Positions 7,598 to 10,285 of a stretch of DNA of 10,285 bases are shown here, piece by piece. Under the pieces are notes generated by a model that saw only the letters and a list, made by a program, of their open reading frames with translations, was not told the DNA's origin and ran no database searches. Numbering within the stretch: the first letter of the stretch is position 1; each line of letters begins with the position of its first letter. This stretch comes from an uncultured Collinsella sp. GTDB taxonomy: Bacteria; Actinomycetota; Coriobacteriia; Coriobacteriales; Coriobacteriaceae. Made by a program: the position numbers and the translations under genes. The stretch covers positions 1 to 10,285 of the forward strand of contig CABUMZ010000070.1 of the NCBI GenBank assembly GCA_902492825.1. Direction: 5' to 3'.

Positions 7598-8146
7598 CTA
7601 CTCGCACTCAGGAGCCATAGCCTGCTCCAAGAGCTCGGCATGCTCCTCCTCGAAAACCGTCCCCACAGGGAAGGCGCGACGGAAGACGAAGTGGGAAATC
7701 GGACCGGCTACCAAAAGGTTCCACGGCAGCGCCATCACAAAATTATGCGGGATGTTGATCATCCAGATCGCGGGCACGGAATACAGGTTCGCAAGGATGC
7801 CGCCGGGCATGTGCGTCAGACCCTCGCAGGCACCGTACAGCGACATGATGATAACCATGGGAACGACCATGCAGGAGCTGACGGCGAGCGTCATGGCAAG
7901 CGGCGAGCTCTTGCCCGGCGTGACCAAGTACTTAAAGGCGAAACCCTTGGCGAGCGGGCTGGCGACGAACCAGTCGCAGCACATGGCAAAAATGTAGGCA
8001 ACGGGGAAGCCGAGCCACGCAGCGGCAACGACCTCGCCGTTGATGGCCCCGTGCTGCAGGGCAACGTTGTAGATGCTCATCCAGAGCACCATGCAAAAGC
8101 ACATGATAAAGGTGAACAGCAGGCTCTCTCGTTTGTTGATAGGCAT
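7598..8146 (-). CDS. DUF2798-family small membrane protein
   Basis: A 182-residue integral membrane protein of unknown function, resembling the DUF2798 family. Four hydrophobic segments are seen at about 9-30, 38-63, 82-105 and 133-156. The first and second halves have a similar pair-of-helices layout, as expected for two DUF2798 repeats. The N-terminus (MPINKRESLLFTF) is short and positively charged, and the C-terminal tail is acidic (EEEHAELLEQ). The chosen start is ATG at 8146. The reading frame stays open another 20 codons upstream, but that part (MPARFCCVVPRRNTERNLPF) is not family-like and would overlap the leader structure. An AGAAAGGA ribosome site lies about 11 nt before 8146, slightly far. 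The gene stands alone between a leader hairpin (8190-8241) and the terminator at 7399-7431. No substrate or partner can be named. Confidence 0.85.
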   Translation of the reverse strand: MPINKRESLLFTFIMCFCMVLWMSIYNVALQHGAINGEVVAAAWLGFPVAYIFAMCCDWFVASPLAKGFAFKYLVTPGKSSPLAMTLAVSSCMVVPMVIIMSLYGACEGLTHMPGGILANLYSVPAIWMINIPHNFVMALPWNLLVAGPISHFVFRRAFPVGTVFEEEHAELLEQAMAPECE

Positions 8147-8166
8147 GAAGGGCAGATTCCTTTCTG

Positions 8167-8191
8167 TGTTACGCCGCGGCACCACGCAACA
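8167..8191 (-). other. Hairpin next to the ribosome site of the DUF2798 gene
   Basis: TGTTGCG (8191-8185, minus strand) can pair with CGTAACA (8173-8167) through seven pairs, including one G-U, around an 11-nt GC-rich loop. It ends a few bases before the AGAAAGGA ribosome site. The loop region reads GTGGTGCCGCGG, which resembles part of the T-box consensus, but no other T-box parts were recognised. A translational control role is speculative. Confidence 0.35.
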
Positions 8192-8241
8192 AAAACGGGC
8201 GGGCAAGATGGAGCTGTTGGGACTTCATCTCGCCCGCCCGT
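8190..8241 (-). terminator. Strong hairpin with U-run in the DUF2798 leader (terminator or attenuator)
   Basis: On the minus strand, ACGGGCGGGC (8241-8232) pairs perfectly with GCCCGCCCGT (8204-8195). After one mismatch, a further 8-bp stem (AGATGAAG with CTCCATCT, one G-U) closes on a 9-nt loop. TTTTTGTTG follows. This is a textbook intrinsic terminator that ends only about 45 nt before the DUF2798 ATG. It may simply terminate the thrE-like transcript arriving from the right. If the DUF2798 gene is read from the candidate promoter at 8278-8307, it would instead be a leader attenuator. Confidence 0.75.
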
Positions 8242-8277
8242 GTTACGCGCGTCTGCGACTACTTATGTGGTGGAACT

Positions 8278-8307
8278 ACCCTAACACGAACGGCGCGCGC
8301 TTCGTAA
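8278..8307 (-). promoter_or_regulatory. Candidate promoter upstream of the leader hairpin
   Basis: Minus-strand TTACGA (8307-8302) and TAGGGT (8283-8278) are 18 bp apart and fit a modest sigma-70-type promoter. Transcription would begin near 8271, run through the hairpin at 8195-8241 and reach the DUF2798 start about 125 nt later. There is little room for a promoter between that hairpin's U-run and the gene, which is the argument for this site. Confidence 0.35.
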
Positions 8308-8354
8308 GCGTTGAGTTTGTGGAGATGCAGGGTACCAAAACCCCCGACCCCATA

Positions 8355-8421
8355 AGTTGCGGTGGAATACGGACTGTTTTGACCCTTTAAGCAACAATTC
8401 AGTCCCTATTTCACCGCAACT
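8355..8421. repeat. Long imperfect inverted repeat, REP-like element
   Basis: Two 22-bp arms, 8355-8376 and 8400-8421, are inverted copies matching at 20 of 22 positions, around a 23-nt centre. The outer 10 bp (AGTTGCGGTG / CACCGCAACT) and the inner 6 bp (GGACTG / CAGTCC) are perfect. There is no T-run, so it is not a standard terminator. With the adjoining palindrome at 8425-8457 it forms a composite resembling REP/BIME elements, which are dispersed by single-domain REP-associated transposases (RAYT). No such gene is in this window. Confidence 0.75.
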
Positions 8422-8424
8422 CAT

Positions 8425-8457
8425 TTGGTGCAAAGTAACCTGTCCCCCTTGCACCAA
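8425..8457. repeat. GGGGAC-loop palindrome abutting the exporter stop codon
   Basis: TTGGTGCAA (8425-8433) and TTGCACCAA (8449-8457) form a perfect 9-bp stem around a 15-nt loop. The minus-strand loop begins GGGGGACAGGTTAC. The last arm ends exactly one base before the exporter's stop codon (8458-8460). The arrangement of stem, GGGGAC and short tail is shared with the hairpin at 10135-10161, suggesting a dispersed family of the REP type. Confidence 0.75.
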
Positions 8458-10026
8458 TTAGCTGGTGTGGCGCCAGCGAGGGTCGGTGAGCGTACGCGCC
8501 ACACCCAGGCCAACGGGCAAAAACGCCACGATGAGCACTGCGCGCACAAACCAGCCGAGCATATTGACTGTGTCGAAGGTGCACATGTAATACATCGAGC
8601 GATACAGATACAAACCCGGCACCATAATGACAATCGAAGGCACCGTGAGAGCGATACGCGGGTAGGTGAGCTTGACTTCGGCCAAGCTTGCCAGCAGACC
8701 CGATACCAGCGCGCCGATAAACGCTGCTGCCTCGGGAGGCATTCCCGTGCTGAGGCCCAGGAAGGGAATCATCGTCGGCGCATCGACAAGGGTCAGACGC
8801 AGGGTATTGGACACGGCGCCGATCAGCCCAGCTGCCGCGGCCATCTTTACCGGGCTGTTGAACATCACCGAGAAGCCGAATACGCCAACGAAGCTCATCA
8901 CCACGCGCAGGAGCGTAAGAGCAAGCGGCGAAAGGCCGAGCGGCGCAAAGTCGTCCGGCGCCAGGCCAACACACTCGGCAACCATCCAACCTACGAGCGT
9001 CGCCATCACAATAATCGATACGGCATATGACAGGCGCTCGATACCACTTCGCATGTCGAGCTTAGCGATGTCGAGGCCTGCCGTAATGAGCGGAAAGCCG
9101 GGAATCACAAAGAGCATGGCGCCGATATAGCCTTCTTGGTGCGACATTGCCCCCGGTATGACCTGGCCAAGGCCGAGCAATGCCAGCAGATACGAAACGC
9201 AAGCGAGCGCAACGCCGGTCGTCAGCGCGCTGAACTGACCAAGGCCTTGCTTGAGAATATGGGAGCGGGCAAAGTTGCCGACACCCGCGCCCACAAACGC
9301 GCAGGCCATCTCGATAGGGCCGCCGCCGAGCAAAAAGACGAAGGCGCCGCAAGCACAAGCTGCCGCAAGGCCCTGTTGCCAGGGAGAGTAATCGGGTTTT
9401 GAACTCTCAACGGTCTTGAGCATCTCGTGATACTCGTGTACCGTGAAGCGACGACCATAGGTCTCGATTTCCTTGAGGAAACTCTCCATCATCCAAATGC
9501 GATGGGTATTGACTCCCGTTGTGGGCAGGCTGACAACCTCGTTAAAGCAGTGGCCATCTTCGATGCAAGTGCACTCAAACGACAGAAGACTCAGGTCGAC
9601 GTGAATCGTGACGCCGAGTACGGCAGCAACACGATTCATGGTATCGCGCACGCGCCAGGCACCTGTTCCGCTTGCCAGCATAAGCATGCCAGTGCGGCAG
9701 ATGATGGATGACTTATCGGTGAGTGGCGCATCGACGGCAAGCTCATCGCCTGCCGTCACGATCTGGTGCCAGTCAGTTTTCATATGGAGCGCGCCGGCAC
9801 GAACGCCGTGGTGCATGGGGGCTCTCGAAAGCAGCGAGTCAAGGCGCGAAGGCTGTGGGGGCTCCGTTAATTCGCCCTCGTCCTCGTCGGGCTCTTCATC
9901 GACCAGATCAAATGAGTCAAGCGATGCCGGCTCGCGACGATCGATTAGCTCCTCATCCTCATCATCAAAGTAATTGAACTGATCGAGCATGTCCTCTTCG
10001 ATTGCACGCTCGCTCGCGTCGTCCAT
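8458..10026 (-). CDS. Threonine/serine exporter family protein (ThrE-type)
   Basis: A 522-residue membrane protein of the ThrE family, whose Corynebacterium member exports L-threonine and L-serine by proton-motive force. Both family parts are present in one chain. The ThrE/DUF1212 part (about 105-350) starts with a conserved soluble region (SIICRTGMLMLASGTGAWRV) and continues into helices at about 217-235, 265-290 and 298-318. The ThrE_2 part (about 365-515) contains FIGALVSGLLASLAE and the proline-rich SIVIMVPGLYLYRS. About ten membrane segments can be counted. Residues 17-60 are an unusually acidic, low-complexity extension (FDDEDEELIDRRE, DEEPDEDEGE), cytoplasmic by inference. ATG at 10026 is preceded by AGGAAGGGAG at a good distance, which supports keeping the extension. 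The gene is single, with a terminator upstream and palindromic repeats directly after the stop. Substrate specificity is taken from the family only. Confidence 0.9.
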   Translation of the reverse strand: MDDASERAIEEDMLDQFNYFDDEDEELIDRREPASLDSFDLVDEEPDEDEGELTEPPQPSRLDSLLSRAPMHHGVRAGALHMKTDWHQIVTAGDELAVDAPLTDKSSIICRTGMLMLASGTGAWRVRDTMNRVAAVLGVTIHVDLSLLSFECTCIEDGHCFNEVVSLPTTGVNTHRIWMMESFLKEIETYGRRFTVHEYHEMLKTVESSKPDYSPWQQGLAAACACGAFVFLLGGGPIEMACAFVGAGVGNFARSHILKQGLGQFSALTTGVALACVSYLLALLGLGQVIPGAMSHQEGYIGAMLFVIPGFPLITAGLDIAKLDMRSGIERLSYAVSIIVMATLVGWMVAECVGLAPDDFAPLGLSPLALTLLRVVMSFVGVFGFSVMFNSPVKMAAAAGLIGAVSNTLRLTLVDAPTMIPFLGLSTGMPPEAAAFIGALVSGLLASLAEVKLTYPRIALTVPSIVIMVPGLYLYRSMYYMCTFDTVNMLGWFVRAVLIVAFLPVGLGVARTLTDPRWRHTS

Positions 10027-10063
10027 ATAGACGCTCCCTTCCTACCGACTAACCCCCATCCTA
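10027..10063 (-). promoter_or_regulatory. Probable -10 and ribosome site of the exporter gene
   Basis: TAGGAT on the minus strand (10063-10058) is a good -10 match about 32 bp before the ATG. AGGAAGGGAG is the ribosome site, 7 nt before the start. No convincing -35 was found; the position 17 bp upstream falls in the T-rich tail of the terminator at 10087-10129. Confidence 0.4.
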
Positions 10064-10086
10064 GGCAGCAACGGCTAAAGGAAACA

Positions 10087-10129
10087 TAAAAGAGACGGCT
10101 GTCATGCGAGCCATGTGCTCAACAGCCGT
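10087..10129 (-). terminator. Intrinsic terminator upstream of the exporter gene
   Basis: Minus-strand ACGGCTGT (10129-10122) pairs with ACAGCCGT (10102-10095). An inner GAGC/GCTC stem (10120-10117 with 10111-10108) lies within the loop. The tail CTCTTTTATGTTT follows. It would stop minus-strand transcription entering from the right and insulate the exporter promoter. Confidence 0.65.
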
Positions 10130-10134
10130 TGGGC

Positions 10135-10161
10135 AGTCGTTTAAGAACGTCCCCAATGACT
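10135..10161. repeat. Small GGGGAC-loop hairpin repeat
   Basis: AGTCGTT (10135-10141) and AATGACT (10155-10161) can form a 7-bp stem with one G-U, around a 13-nt loop that reads GGGGACGTTCTTA on the minus strand. The loop start matches that of the palindrome at 8425-8457 (GGGGGACAGGTTACT). This suggests a second member of the same REP-like family, placed between two terminators. Confidence 0.5.
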
Positions 10162-10247
10162 ACATCGATGTTCTAAGTGTCAACCAAGTCAACGCCGCAG
10201 GTAGAGGACGGACAGCAAGCGACGTCCAGGGCGAACAAGTTGGCATG

Positions 10248-10285
10248 AAAAAGGCAAGGCATAGACCTTCTGGTCATGCCTTGCC
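10248..10285 (-). terminator. Intrinsic terminator of a gene beyond the right edge
   Basis: GGCAAGGCA and TGCCTTGCC (10253-10261 with 10277-10285) form a perfect 9-bp stem. An inner GACC/GGTC stem with a TTCT loop sits on top, and on the minus strand TTTTT (10252-10248) follows. The stem may extend past the window edge. It implies a minus-strand gene or RNA just outside the window to the right. Confidence 0.85.

Noticed and set aside
7435..7620. 61-residue plus-strand frame in the gap left of the DUF2798 stop
   Set aside because: No ribosome site, no hydrophobic or domain pattern, and it overlaps the end of the minus-strand gene.
8147..8206. Longer start for the DUF2798 protein (202 residues)
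   Set aside because: The added 20 residues are polar, unlike the family, and come from the region of the leader hairpins. ATG 8146 begins a typical MPINKRES N-terminus.
8160..8310. T-box riboswitch upstream of the DUF2798 gene
   Set aside because: Only a GTGGTGCCGCGG fragment resembles the T-box sequence, and it lies after the terminator hairpin instead of before it. No stem I or specifier loop was recognised.
8073..8390. 105-residue plus-strand frame across the DUF2798 leader and REP-like region
   Set aside because: It overlaps the real gene antisense and then runs through hairpins and part of the inverted repeat. No family resemblance or ribosome site was found.

Overview
The window looks like chromosomal DNA of a GC-rich Gram-positive gut anaerobe, most likely a coriobacterium of the Collinsella type. 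This is inferred from GC-rich codon use, an actinobacterial-style ClpC, a giant oxygen-sensitive activase/dehydratase fusion typical of strict anaerobes, and short palindromic repeats that I recall from such genomes. No rRNA, tRNA, CRISPR array or intact transposase gene was seen. All five supported genes lie on the minus strand, so the window is read from right to left.

Right edge to left: positions 10027-10285 hold no gene but contain two minus-strand intrinsic terminators (10248-10285 and 10087-10129), with a small GGGGAC-loop hairpin repeat between them. Next comes a full-length ThrE-type threonine/serine exporter (8458-10026) with a long acidic N-terminal extension. Its stop codon abuts two palindromic repeats (8425-8457 and 8355-8421). 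Then follows a leader with a strong hairpin plus U-run (8190-8241) and a small four-helix DUF2798 membrane protein (7598-8146), whose transcript probably ends at the terminator at 7399-7431.

The main unit is a two-gene operon. It starts at a promoter covered by a perfect 21-bp palindrome (7366-7386). It encodes a 1479-residue protein with two ATP-dependent activase modules, a cysteine cluster linker and two 2-hydroxyacyl-CoA-dehydratase-like halves (2877-7316), followed by an overlapping TetR-family regulator (2204-2902). The simplest reading is a self-regulated redox module: TetR binds the palindrome and represses both its own gene and the ATP-driven iron-sulfur enzyme until a ligand, perhaps the substrate or a CoA ester, releases it. 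The substrate cannot be read from the sequence.

Left edge: a 192-bp gap with a GC hairpin and a short direct repeat, then clpC (positions 1-2011), a Clp/Hsp100 AAA+ unfoldase cut off by the window edge after 670 residues.
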